Source: Oscheius tipulae (Eukaryota; Nematoda; Chromadorea; Rhabditida; Rhabditidae). From it: DNA of 64,000 nucleotides. Both the position numbers and the translations under genes were made by a program. The stretch covers positions 4,650,001 through 4,714,000 of the forward strand of contig JASJZH010000003.1 in assembly GCA_037178975.1 (NCBI GenBank), given 5' to 3'. This document shows positions 35,701 to 47,298 of the stretch, piece after piece (position 1 is the first letter of the stretch; each line of letters begins with the position of its first letter). The notes under the pieces are model-generated. The model was given only the letters and a program-made list of their open reading frames with translations, had not been told where the DNA came from and did no database searches.

Positions 35701-35844
35701 AGCTCTAGGTTTCCTCTTTACTTTTCTAAAACTAATCATATTGTAGCGACTGGTCGCAAACATCGCGAAATCTCTCCTCCAGCACGTGAGGTCTCTTCCC
35801 GTCGTGCCTCAACTAAAGAATCCTCGCGAAGTTCTCGTCGCTAA
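29724..35844 (+). CDS. THOC2: THO complex subunit 2 (THOC2)
   Basis: Largest scaffold of the THO/TREX complex coupling transcription to mRNA export. ATG 29724 directly follows an acceptor (gccttcag). Conserved blocks include [80 protein letters not shown] residues, [60 protein letters not shown] with [20 protein letters not shown], and [20 protein letters not shown] followed by [20 protein letters not shown]. These align with human THOC2 throughout. The C-terminal ~400 residues are Lys/Glu/Arg/Ser-rich and disordered, ending [14 protein letters not shown] at TAA 35842–35844. More than 20 mostly 40–60 nt introns; one of about 300 nt holds a tRNA gene. Confidence 0.94.
33625..33696 (+). tRNA. 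tRNA-Pro (anticodon TGG), nested in a THOC2 intron
   Basis: A complete cloverleaf of 72 nt. Acceptor stem GGCCAAA (33625–33631) pairs with TTTGGCC (33689–33695), with C96-type discriminator at 33696. The anticodon stem CTCGC/GCGAG (33650–33654 / 33662–33666) flanks the loop TTTGGGT, giving anticodon TGG at 33657–33659. The A-box region reads TGGTCTAGTGGTATGATTC and the T-arm CCGGGTTCAATCCCCGG contains the B-box. No tRNA intron. It lies on the same strand as THOC2, inside the ~300-nt intron between the exons encoding [12 protein letters not shown] and [11 protein letters not shown]. Confidence 0.97.
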
Positions 35845-37214
35845 CTCCATATGCGTTTGTTATATCTTGTTATTTGATTGTCTATTTTATGTGAACTAAA
35901 CATTTTCCACTCTTCAATTCGAACCGGAAGAAAGTGACCTCCGAGCGTCCATTTCGGACCTCACTTTATGGGACTCACTGGCGCCAGATGTCGGCCCACA
36001 GGCCGGACTAACACGCGTGGAAGCAAATTGCCGATCTTTTCGAATTTGCTCTTTTTCGTCCTAATTCATTTCTGCTAGTCCAGACTCTATTCTAAATTGA
36101 AATATTGACATCGCTCTCGAACGCCAGTTGACAGTACTGTTAAGTTCCTCAACCTACTGGCAGTTCACGTGACGCGAGCGCTCTTGGTCGCTATCTTTCT
36201 CTCTCTTACTGATTTCTCTCGCCGCCCGTTTTCTTCGCGTCCTCTGTGCCCTCTGCGAACTGTCTGATCTCTGCCTCGTCTTAGCTACTCCTCTCAACGG
36301 TCAACCTCTTTTTTCTAATAACTTTTTTGAAAAGTCTCTTGACGTCAATTCGCCTTTTCTCCTCGAAAATCGAGATAAGATATAATTGGTCGGTCATAAA
36401 CAGGCGCTTTGCGCCCTATCCTTGTTGAGAGGCAGTTTCCCGAATTATATCGTTATTCTCCCAATGAATCACATTTGTTCCATAGGCCATGGGAAGGACA
36501 ATGTTCCTCCGATTACGCATTTTTCGTCTCTCAGTTTCGTCTATTTCCTGACTTTTCATGGCGTTGATTCAGCTCGTAGCGACAACATCAGCGTTACATT
36601 TCGTCCATTCTCGAAACATTGTCATTACGGTTCTCTCGTCTTCTCTCCGGAGACTACAATTCCATCTTCCAGCTGTTTCAGTCCAGGACTCTTGTCTGTT
36701 TGAGTCATGTTGTTGACATTGAACCCCCGCTCTTTCTCTCTCTCATGCTTCACGGCAAGTAGTCGTCTATTTTTGGAAGACTTTGAGATAAAAACAGGAA
36801 TGTACCAAAGAAGTCATTCACATTACTTGCTCTACCTCTAGAATCTCTTCTGAAGTACATTCGAGCATTCTCGAAAGGCTCCTGCTTGTCTAGACAAAGT
36901 ACGATAGACAAGACTAAAAGACGCGAGAGAGATTCTGTTAGGATAAAATGAGACAGATGGAGTTCGAACTTTCGTGATATCGGTATCACCCGGAAAAGGT
37001 GTGGCTGTGATCTTTCCGTTCGAGTAGAGAACACTTCCAAAACAGCACGTGTCACTTTGGTGTAAAGCTACCAATTTTGTTGCCGAGCAACCGTAACATT
37101 CCATCACCTTCTCTTATCTCGATCAGCTGATAGCTGTTTCCGTTTCAGACCTCCCGGAGGACTGACATCACTTATTTCCTCTTCTCTTCTAAACTGTACA
37201 ATCTGGTAGAGAAC
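35845..37214. other. 1.4-kb interval upstream of SMAD4 without a recognised gene
   Basis: Pyrimidine-rich on the plus strand, as introns and 5' flanks of plus-strand genes are in this window. It may hold the SMAD4 promoter and a 5' non-coding exon or intron. Open frames here (for example 36386–36703) have no family features. Confidence 0.35.
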
Positions 37215-39197
37215 ATGATTTCTTCGGAGGCTTCTTTCATGCCTCCACACTTCTTTCCTCATGACACTAGTGGTCCACCTCCACAGTATCTGCAACCCAA
37301 TTTTTCCCATCCGGTAGGTTTATAATACTGTACTATCGACTATCAACAATGTTCAGATGATGGTCTCTCCTCAACTCGATCTCCAGAGTACTTACTGTCC
37401 ACAGCCACAGTTCGTGCCTGCTCCTATCTACAGTGGATTCCAAGTCGTTCCTCAGCAATATGTATACTTCTAGTGAAATGATGCGAGCCAAATTTCTTCA
37501 GAACAACAGTCTCTGCATGCCAATGCCTTCCGAGTCGCGCTTTGGCGCTCAACAAGTGGCGACAACTGCCCTGGACTCTTGCCAACAAATTAGTCATGTT
37601 CTTCAGTGCTACCAACAGGTACCCAGCTTGAAAAGAAAACAAATCTATTCTCAGGGAGGAGAAGATGCGGACTTTGTTCGAAAAGCCATCGAGAGTTTGG
37701 TGAAGAAGTTGAAAGACAAGCGAGTCGAACTCGATGCTCTGATTACAGCTGTGACATCGAGTGGGAAACAGCAAACTCCTTGTGTGACTATCCAGGTAAA
37801 TCACCTCATTCTGAATCAATGACTATCTTTTCGAATTGTACCAGTGATAAGCTTCCGGGAAATATTCTCTGATATCTATTAGTGTAGAGGTTTCAGCGAA
37901 GTCTCGACGGTCGGTTACAAGTGGCCGGCAGGAAGGGAGTTCCTCACGTAGTCTATGCTCGAATCTGGCGATGGCCGAATGTGAGCAAGAACGAGTTGGT
38001 CAAGTTGTCAGTCTGTGGCATTCCCTCCGACCACCAAGACTTCATTTGTATCAATCCCTACCACTATGAACGAGTGGTCTCGAATGGAATGGCTCCACTA
38101 GGTATCAACTGACTCTCTCTCGTAATATTCAACCTTCAGACATGAAATCCCTCCGCGTAGATCCTCCCGAGGATTTTGAAATGAGTGTTGGCAGTAGCAG
38201 TCGTCCGGATCCAGTCAGCTTTTGTGATTGGTCTGGCAGTAGTCAGCAGCCTCTATTAGATGGTTTCTCCAATGACTACTCTTGTAACCAACGACATCCA
38301 TTTGATCTCAACAATGTTCAAATTCCAAATGTGCCCTGTGAGTTCATAAGCACAACATGACATACTCTTCAGTGCCTGAATCATGGTGTGCCATGCGCTA
38401 CTACGAGCACGATACCCAAGTCGGGGAAATCCTCAAAGTGAGCAGAGAGATCACTGACATCTCGGTAGACGGCGGCATGGATCCTCACGGTCTTCGATCA
38501 GCTCGCTTCTGTCTTGGAGCTTTATCCAATGTTCATCGAGGAGACGCGAGTGACAAGTGCAGGTCGGATCCTTTTTGGAGAATTCTTATAATTTTCTTTA
38601 GAGTCTGTATTGGAGACGGAGTGCTTCTTCGATACCTTCCAACTGGTCAAGTGACCGCTCGAATCCGATCTCAGAAGCCGGTCTTCGTACGAAGTGGCTA
38701 CCTCGACTATGTCCATCACACTCCCTATGAGTCAGCTCATCGCTTTGTTGCTAGTGAGGAGGAAATTACGGTAATTATTTTCCTTCATTGAGTAACCAAA
38801 AAATTAGGTATTCGATCTTCGATGGGCCTACAATGAAATGGCTTCGAAGACACAGACTGCTACGAACGCGATGAGAGCTCAAGCAGCAGCTGTGGCTGGA
38901 TTCGCGGCACCTTCTGGGGTAGGCCTTATACAGTACTGAGTAGTTTTCTTTCAGATGAGCATGCTCTCTGAAGCAGTCGCCGAGTCTTCAGTAGACGGAA
39001 TGAGACGTGCCTACTGTACAATTTCCATGTCTTTTGTCAAGGGTTGGGGCAGTAACCGATATCCAAGAGCTTCTATCAAGGTAGACTTACAAGCTTCCAA
39101 ACAAAATATTCTTTAGGAAACACCTTGTTGGGTGGAGGTACAGCTGGATCGTCCTTTACAATTGCTTGACGTACTATTGAAAAATTCCGGAGCATAA
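37215..39197 (+). CDS. SMAD4: Co-Smad, SMAD4 ortholog (MH1 + MH2)
   Basis: Common-mediator Smad of TGF-beta/BMP signalling; binds DNA through MH1 and trimerises with receptor Smads through MH2. From ATG 37215 a Pro/Gln/Met-rich N-terminus precedes MH1: [60 protein letters not shown] and [12 protein letters not shown], including the zinc-binding Cys/His set. A short linker leads to MH2: [80 protein letters not shown], the Ala/Gln-rich insert typical of SMAD4 ([15 protein letters not shown]), [20 protein letters not shown] and [20 protein letters not shown]. It ends NSGA at TAA 39195–39197, lacking an SSXS tail as expected for a co-Smad. AATAAA at 39256–39261. Confidence 0.97.
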
Positions 39198-39708
39198 ATG
39201 ACGGGTTCGAGATGAACGACAGAGTTTTGACGAGGGAACTCTTCGCCGGGAAGTCAATAAAGATTCAAAATAATTGTTTCTGTTCTTGCGTTCACCATTC
39301 CCCAGTGGCAAATTGTAAGTGCATGTTGATCAAATTTGTTCACAGGCCGAGTATGAAGACACTATCATATGAAAGGCTACAAGTCTAAATGTTTGTAGAC
39401 ACGTACAATTGGCCAGTAACTTTTTAAACTCTTTACTTTGCGCATTATGCGACTTGATAACGTACAACGTATTCACAAATAGGACGTTCCCTCTTTCGAT
39501 GAAAAACACTAAAAGAAATAAGCGATCTTAAGAGGCGCCGTCTATCCCGTATTGTGTTAAAAGTGGAAGAATGAGCATGTAACATTAAAAGCAATTACAG
39601 AAGAGAGGATCTTACCCACTGCCTATCAGAGCTTATTAGGGGAAAAGAATAGGTCATGGTGGAAGATATTGGGACTAGAAAGAAATAAAGGATGTTTCCG
39701 TACGGAAC
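39198..39708. other. Intergenic tail-to-tail interval (SMAD4 / ZnT)
   Basis: About 510 bp between convergent 3' ends, holding the SMAD4 polyadenylation signal and the ZnT 3' region. No gene recognised. Confidence 0.4.
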
Positions 39709-41063
39709 TTAGTGGGAGCACTTGTTGCAGCTGTCCATCGACTTATCGAACAGTTCCACTTGTACTGTTGCCGTCTTCACGTTGTATTTGGTTCGAATCA
39801 GAGTGCGAGCCTCTTGCACGATAGAAAGAGCGCGCTCGTTGTCTTCTGAATAGCAGTAGTTATTGGTATACTTATGAGACAGCCTACCGATGGCTAAATG
39901 AACGGCCATAGCAGTTTTGTCCATATTCAGGGACCAAAGATGGAGGTCATGAACTCCTTGAACGCCTTCAATGGCGGCTAGGTCGTCTCTCACAGCGTTG
40001 AAGTCCATGTGCCGAGGAGCAGCTAAAACATTGTCTTTAGGCAATAAAGACAAGAACCAACCTTCCATAAGGACATAGAAGAGGTCTCTGAGAACGGTGA
40101 TAGTAGTGAACAAGACGATGATTGAGAAGAGGAATGTGCAGATGGGATCGGCCAGCTGCCAATCGGTGAACTGGAATCAGCCTATTATATGAATTTGGAA
40201 AACAGCCAACCTTGATGACGAGGGCGGCAATGAGTACTCCAACTGACTGGATCAGGTCTCCAATTACGTGAATGAGAGCAGCTCGGACGTTGACGTTCTT
40301 CCCATCTCCATGAGAATGTCTAAAATCGTTTTGTCAGAATGAAATAGGAAAAGGTTTACCCATGCGATCCGCCTCCGTGAGAATGAGCATGTCCAGCCGA
40401 TCCTAGATGAAGAGTGATGGCCATGATAATATTGAATGCGACACCGGCTCCGGCAGTAATGAGCATGGTATTCGCGTCGACATCGTAGTTGTTGTTCACA
40501 ATCCGCTCGACGGCCAATAGAACGAGGATCGCAGTGAGAACCCAGAGGATTATGACCGAGATGAGAGCACCAAGAACTTCGGCTCGATCATATCCATACG
40601 GGAATCGCTGGTTAGAGGGCTTCCGTGCTGTTCGAATGGCCATAATTGAAATGATAAATGAGAGGAGATCCGACAACATGTGTCCAGCATCGGTCATGAT
40701 GGCCAGAGAACTGGCGAAGAATCCTCCAGTGAACTCCAGTGCAATAAAGACAGCCGACAGAGCAGCCACAGCCCATAGCACACGTTCCGACCGTTTTGAC
40801 TGAAAATTAAGTAAGACTGGATTATATGTTTAGATGCCAGCTCATGTCTACTACCCAAACCCATAACAAAGGAATATAGTATGCACCTTAGCATCGTCAT
40901 CATGGTCATGGTGATGATGTTTTTCGGGCCCATCGTGGTTGTGGTTATGATCGTGGTTATGATCGTGGTTATGATCATGATCATGAGAGTCGTGAGAGCC
41001 GCAACTCGACTTATCGTAATGATGCTCCATGTCAATCACGTGTGATTGCGAGTCGATTGACAT
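39709..41063 (-). CDS. SLC30A: Vesicular zinc transporter, ZnT/SLC30 (CDF) family, ZnT2/3/4/8 type
   Basis: Cation-diffusion-facilitator Zn2+/H+ antiporter. The proximal first exon (ATG 41063) encodes a histidine-rich cytosolic N-terminus (SHDSHDHDHNHDHNHDHNHN). Exon 2 starts SKRSERVLWAVAALSAVFIA and carries TM1–TM4, with the TM2 zinc site in MTDAGHMLSDLLSFIIS (HxxxD), then YGYDRAEVLGALISVIILWV. A His-rich loop between TM4 and TM5 (HAHSHGGGSHG) precedes RAALIHVIGDLIQSVGVLIA, holding the TM5 HxxxD zinc site, and DPICTFLFSIIVLFTTITVL. The cytosolic C-terminal domain contains VQGVHDLHLWSLNMDKTAMA and ends with a CxxC (SCNKCSH), stop at 39709–39711. All four intramembrane zinc ligands are present. 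Four short introns. See the separate upstream exon at 46132–46290. Confidence 0.95.
40941..40976 (-). repeat. In-frame 12-nt tandem repeat encoding the ZnT His/Asp/Asn run
   Basis: Three perfect 12-nt copies (plus-strand unit GTGGTTATGATC), with degenerate copies on each side, encode repeated HDHN units of the N-terminal zinc-binding tail. Such a repeat is likely to vary in copy number between strains (inference). Confidence 0.9.
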
Positions 41064-44000
41064 GGCTGTGGTGTAAAGTTCTGTAAGAATACGATGCTCT
41101 CAGACAAATAGAAAAGATTAAGAAAATGAATGGAGGTAACAAGTACTATGACCTAGAGGCTTCGCCTATCTCTCTAACCATTCCTTTTATCCAGGACTCT
41201 CTCCTCATTATCAGTGCAAACCGTCACTGTACAAGAGAGACAATTGTCAATGGAGAGAGAGCCGTTTTGACAGACTACGAAAAAAGAGATAAGAGGACTG
41301 AATGATTCAGAAAGAGAAGCACAGGAACTGACGTAGAAACAGGTCATACTCTCGATATCTTTCCCCACATGACCTCTGTTCCAATCTTTAAAGGGGCAGA
41401 CTGTTTGTCAAAAACCTCATAGGGTAGGCGGAGAAGGCACTGAAGCTTAACGATTAACGTGACTGTCGATAACGAACAACGAAAGTCGGCTTGGAAAACG
41501 ACAAGTCCGGAGAATAATCTTGATAGACGGTGGGTGGCAGAAGAATTGGGCAAGCATATAGTGTAAGATTGATTCGGGCTGACCACAAAGTCAAGAAAAA
41601 AAGCAGAGAACAGTCATTTGAGTATAGGCTTGATAAACTTTTGAACTTCAAGAGGGAGAGACAGGAAAGTATGTTCTCTTTTCGATGGCGCTCCTTTTAA
41701 AGACCGTCTCGTGAAGAAATTACGAACGTACAAACCACATGTCCAACTAATCAACTTCAATCGTGTCTTCTTTGCGCATGCTTGAGCGCGTATTGGAGTC
41801 TGGTTGTTGCGAGAAATGAAGTGTCTGCTTGGACAATTTGAAACGCTTATAAAGTGATATCACTGAACCACCATGATTCGTTTTTTTCTTCTTCTATCGA
41901 AATTTAATGAATTGTTTTACAATCAATACCCATCATCTTCTTTGGATCGCTTCGTACGAGCCAGAAACCTAGAAGCAACCCAAGTGCCCTTTCAAGGCAA
42001 ACTGAACAAAAATCACAAAGACACAATCCTTTGCGCCCGATCGAAAAACCTCTCGACTGCCTTTAGAACTGTGTAGGATTGTCCGACTAGATCTTATTGC
42101 CGTCAACAACTTGAATGAGCGACGGACGCAAATCACACATCAGTAGACCTCACACGGAATGTCTGGACAGAAGGTCAAGATCTTCAGGTGTCTACAAAAA
42201 CAGCCATCGCGAGTTAGAAAATGTGTACTAACGTTACCGCCAATAATTGAACATTGGGCAGAGATCGACATCGAGATTTTTAAAACAAACTTCAAATACT
42301 TACCATGCTCGATCGCTATGTAGAAAGTGCGGGGACTAAACTTCCTAGTCAAAATTTGTATAATCTCTTGAACAAAGGATTTATGTGTTCTCCATAAGCT
42401 CCGAAAAGTGTATCAGAGAATAAAAAATGGAGCGTGAGAACGGGTTGAACACGGTAAAAAATGTTGGTGGTGCCTGACTGAAAGGCAGAAGAAGATCAGA
42501 AAGACACTTTGGCAGGAGCGAAAAGACGCCCAGGATCCTGGAGTGCCACACATAAATATGAGGGTATGGAGAGCTACAAGCATTAGTAGATGGCTTTCAG
42601 AGTTGCAGATGTGTCAAGAACGCATGTTCTGCTCATTTCCTGTGCTACAAAATAAATTCGCTCAATGGAGCTGAATGTACAAACTCTATCTTCACTATCA
42701 GTGTCCAAAAGCTCAGCGATAAAAGAACTTTCGCTACTGTCACGGCTAGCATCTTAAACTAAAAATACAAAAGAAAGGAAAAAAGGTAACGGGATAGTCA
42801 GTAGCGATGATCAGCCAGCAGCAATCAACGCCGTTTGGGTGACAGATATTGCAGGCGTGCGCGCACTAAGGGGCGAAAAGCACTGACGACATCAGTCGGT
42901 CTGGGAGGGACAGAAGATAGATTGGTAGTCGATGACGGTCACTTTCTGGACTGTGATCATGAATTCTGTTCCTCCTTTCTAGTCCGACTGACCTGTTCTG
43001 ACGCGAGTTGAAAAATTAAATGCACGAAAACGTGTCTTCCCTCTTTTCTTGCAAAGAGTTGACGGTTGTTTGTGCAAAATGCAGTTCCAGAAACTATTCA
43101 TAGTGGCAAAAGATCCGAACCAAGCGGATAATTGTGGAGGCGATGAAACTGTATGACGTGTGCTAATTGCGAATGAGTCAGACGGACAGTCAAAAGATCG
43201 TGATCAGACTCGTAAGAAATGAAAGAATGAGCGACATCGAAGTGACGCGCTAATACGCTTAGATTCTGCAAAATAGTGACCGTGCACGTGTGATATAATA
43301 GGGTGCGGAAACAAGAATTAAAGGGGAATTCAAGCTGTAGATAGTAACTCTGCAGGCATACTGGAGGAGTTTGTTGCCAACAGTTCAATGACAAGAGACA
43401 GAAATAGAACTCTCAATCCTATTCTTGTTTTTCTCTACCAACTTCTTTACATTGACTCATTTAGCCAAAACATGAGGTCTTGATAGCAACCTACACGTGA
43501 CTTAAGTGTTCTGTTATGTAAACCGAGAAATATTGTGGACTGATCGAAGCCCATTATTAGTGATTTTTCTTTGCGAGCGAGAGAGAAACGAAAGGAGAAG
43601 AAGAAAACCGGAAAATCTTTTCAACTGAGGCTAAGAAGTGAGAACAATGGAGAGTCGTAAATTATCACAATTGTGAGCTACTGTGCAGCCCTTTAACAAC
43701 GTAGATAAGAGTTATCTGATAAGGCTCCGAAGCAGAGGGTAGAAACTAGAAGACTATGACGGGTAATGTGATGGTATGTGGGCAAGCAAACAACTTCAGA
43801 GAACGGATGCAATGTGGCAAAATATTTCTTAAAGACGTGTTTTAAAAAGGATTGACACGGAAAAAAGAGGAGGGAGCATGATACAGACTATCGCGGTCGA
43901 CAAAAGAAGGATTTGTAGTCAGCACTCTTTGATCTTCTCGCCAAGAATGGAAACATGGTTTTCTGGGCCTTTGAGAGCTTGTTTATAAGAATGAGGCTTT

Positions 44001-46131
44001 TTTCTCGAAAATAGTCCAACCTCGGAGGAACAAAAGTTTTGAAAGTTCATGAACAGCGCATACTCCAGTTTACCATAGGGTTTTTAGCTGTATTAAAATG
44101 TACGTCATGTATACTGTGCAAAGAACAAGTTGATGCTGATTGAAACCATAAAACACAACTATATTATGAGCAACGGTCAGAAATTTTCGTTTGACACTTT
44201 CTGATCGCGGAACCATTCTCAAGAGGGTTATTGTGCCTCTCAAGTTCATATCTGCGGAGAAAAAGGATTATAGGCATTCAACTGTGAAGAGTTAGAACCG
44301 GCTTGCATACTTTGAAGGTGGGAAAAGTTAAAAGGAACGTGAGAAAACGTCACAACTGTTGGTCTTTCCCTACAAACATACGTACACGGGTGTAGAGGGT
44401 AAAACGGAAAGGCAACAGGACCTAGTTTGTTGACGTTTGCCAATAAGTACTTGGATTATCGGACCAAGCAGTTAAACGGTCAGCTGATCATGACTGTTCT
44501 GGTGGATTGTCAACAGTCAGCCCGAATAGCAACAAACTGGAGAAACCATTACCCTCCGTAGTTTACACAAGTCAAAGAGAATGAAAGAACTCACAGCCTG
44601 AGCAAGAAGTTCGTTTCCCACAGTTCGAAAAGGTGTTGCCGTGCGGTATTGATAGGCAACGACCCAAACACGGGTTCCGTCGCTCTTCGAGAAAATTTTA
44701 ACCTCTCGCGTCATCGGAAAGAAGACAACAAGGGACCGAAATTTACACCTCGCGATCTGTGCTCACGTCCTATTTCGGAAGGAACTGTTCGGGAAACGGG
44801 TCGAACCGCATGGTCTCCATGCGAAGACTATTCGTTCGGACAGTCGACGCTATCACTTTTTGTGCTTTTCACGTTGAAACAATGCAGCCATTAATAACTG
44901 TTTCTCAGTTATTTGCTTAAAAAAAGAAGTTAGCTAGTTTGATAGTCTATTGGGTACTTGGAGAAAATAGGCTGGAGATTTGCCTGATTCTTTTATAAGA
45001 ACTGCGTTGTAAGAATGCTAGGAATTGGCAGACCGCGCTTGTTATTACACTAGAATGTTACTCCCATAAAGGGAAACAACATAGCTGAAAGCTAGAAATT
45101 CACAAATGGCAAATGGACAGTAGAGTTCGGGGAAAGAGCGAAGCATTATAGAGAAGCGTGAGAAATCATGGAAATGAAGTACGGTTACAATTGAAAATAA
45201 ATTGAGAAAGGTACGTGTTGTCCAGAAGACCACCTTACGTAGCTCGTCTGTCTAAGAAAATGTTTGACTTTATACCCTCCAGTCATCCTCTATCTTCCTA
45301 TTTTGTTGAAAATGGGGCAAGCAGACCGTGACTCAATGTGTCCCTCTTTGACAACGATGACTATCGAGGGAATAGGCAAAAACCAGGTTCTGAAAGAGAC
45401 TGGCTTTTGACATATTAGACGTGAGGATAAGACTGGAAGGTTCTAAACCTCCCAGTAGGCGGTTCAAAAACTGCCTTGAACTCCTTATAAAGGGATGGAA
45501 AACGCGTTTAAAGTTAGGTTAAAGAGATGGGAAAGTAGCCATGTGAGGTGGGTCACGATACGTTTGAGGTCAGCAGGTCCGTATGCGGCTTCGTCTACGT
45601 CAGCATAATTTCAAGGCCGAATAGGATCTTCACTGTCTGAATCATCTAGGCCAGGAAACAGTCTGAGAGTGAGGTACGTTAGTAAACAGAAAAAATAAAA
45701 CGTTAGCAAGAAGATACCCTGTATCGATCAATTCTACACCCGAGAAAGAAACAACAATTAAAAACTAGGTGAGTGTCGGAGTAAACTGGCGGGGAACTAT
45801 GATGCGGCTATTCATCCGTTACGGTAAATACACATATTTGGGGTCGTGAAAATGGATGACCTGTAACTTGAGGGAAAAGTTTGACTCAACAATCCAAATA
45901 TATAAACTGTCAAGAAGACGAAGTTCTACAAAAGTATACAGAAAGGTGTATGCTGCAGGGGGGCTTATAAACATGCGGCAACAATGCTATACATGACGAA
46001 CAAACATTCTATACGCTATTCAACTCCTGGAGATGTGTTTCACAAGAAGAAAATGCTTGGGTAAAACAATTCAGAAGAGCATCCGCCCACCCCTTGTTTG
46101 TCAGTTTAGCTAATTCAACGATAAAACCAAC
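41064..46131. other. 5-kb region without a recognised complete gene; probably intron/regulatory DNA of the ZnT gene
   Basis: No frame shows a recognisable domain. The plus strand is visibly purine-rich over most of 41.1–46.0 kb, so the minus strand is pyrimidine-rich, as introns are on the coding strand in this window; this fits a long minus-strand intron. One further minus-strand ATG frame (44714 to a donor at about 44595, starting MTREVKIFSKSDGTRVWVVA) ends in phase 0 and could be another alternative first exon, but support is weak. Confidence 0.4.
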
Positions 46132-46290
46132 CTGATAACTGTTCACTTCTTCAAAGGACGACTCCTCGTCATAGTGGCAATGTCCGCTGCTGCTAAGCGA
46201 TAAGTCATCTTCCGGCCCAATTTCGGTGATCTCCTCTACCAGAATACGCGTATCGTGATCCTCACCGGCGTATCCACCATTGCTGGGCAT
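46132..46290 (-). CDS. Candidate distal alternative first exon of the ZnT gene (HCH motif)
   Basis: A 53-codon exon with ATG at 46290 ends at a good donor (TATCAG|gttggt) in phase 0. It is acidic and serine-rich (ILVEEITEIGPEDDLSLSSS) and contains GHCHYDEE. Cytosolic H-x-C-H/HCH motifs occur in the N-termini of ZnT2, ZnT3 and ZnT8. The next same-strand acceptor with strong coding beyond it is ZnT exon 2 (SKRSERVLW), which is also phase 0, so the splice would be in frame. The resulting protein would lose the His-rich tail and gain this module. Alternatively it is the start of a separate unrecognised gene. Confidence 0.45.
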
Positions 46291-47298
46291 TTTACACTGA
46301 AAACGAGATTATTAGAAGAAGAAGAAAGAACATCGCTGCTTGTTTTTCGTAATTTCGGCAAACACGGCGAGTGAGCTTGTTCAATTATCGATAAGGTAGA
46401 AAATGGAACTCTGAGACAATTGGTGTAGGCAAAATAAAACAGTTCGGATTGGATACCGCGCGAATTCACTGCTTCAAATAGAAAATGAACGATCTGCAGG
46501 ACGGTCGATGGACGCTCTCAAAGTGTAAACTGTCTACGGACAGCAGCAGCCGAGAGAGGAAGGAAACTTTTTGGAACAAGCCCAAGTGTTCTTGAGAACA
46601 TCATCAAAAATAAGTCACAGGCGGTCATCGAAGGTGCTGATAGGACTGTCTAGTCAGGCCCCAAAAGGACTGCGGTGAATGCCACGAACTCGGTGGCCTA
46701 TCAGTTGATGTTGCCTTTTTACAGCGAGAAGGGACAGTGAATCAATATGATAAGGAAAGAACATAGGAAGCTCATTCGGAACAGCAGTTTGAAAAAACAG
46801 TCGAAAAGAGATGTACCGTTTCGCCTTCGGAGGAGAGTGCAGTTTCCTCCAATTCAAAAGGGTGAACCAGCTGTCGGAGACGGCTGGTTCATTCTAAAGA
46901 ATCGATCCAATAGGGCCACTGTCGCGCAAAAAAACCTTTTTCAACTCTATTCCCATTTGAAAAACGACCTTACCTTTGGTAGTTTCTAAAGTATGAACCT
47001 TTCAACGAAACCAACAGACCAGTAGAAACCTGAAAAGAAACAAAGGGATAAATAGCATGACAGGAAGGATAGTTGGTGCATGCGAACTGTGCAGCAAAAT
47101 GTCGTTTGCACCCAGTGAAGAACTTTATTGTGCAAAAACCATATATGATATGTTTATGACAAATTTAGCGGTGTGACATGGAATTGTGTGCATGGCACCT
47201 CACATTTTTACAAATAAAACAATTTCTCAAGAATAAAACGGTAAACTGATAGAATTCTACGTAGAAATGGCACGAGTTAGTATAAAAAAAGGAAGAAA
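46291..47298. other. Interval between BCKDHA 3' end and the distal ZnT exon
   Basis: About 1 kb. Open frames on both strands near 46650–46990 overlap each other and lack exon structure. No gene is called. Confidence 0.3.

Noticed and set aside
46654..46989. Overlapping open frames on both strands
   Set aside because: They overlap each other, are basic and low-complexity, and have no exon logic.
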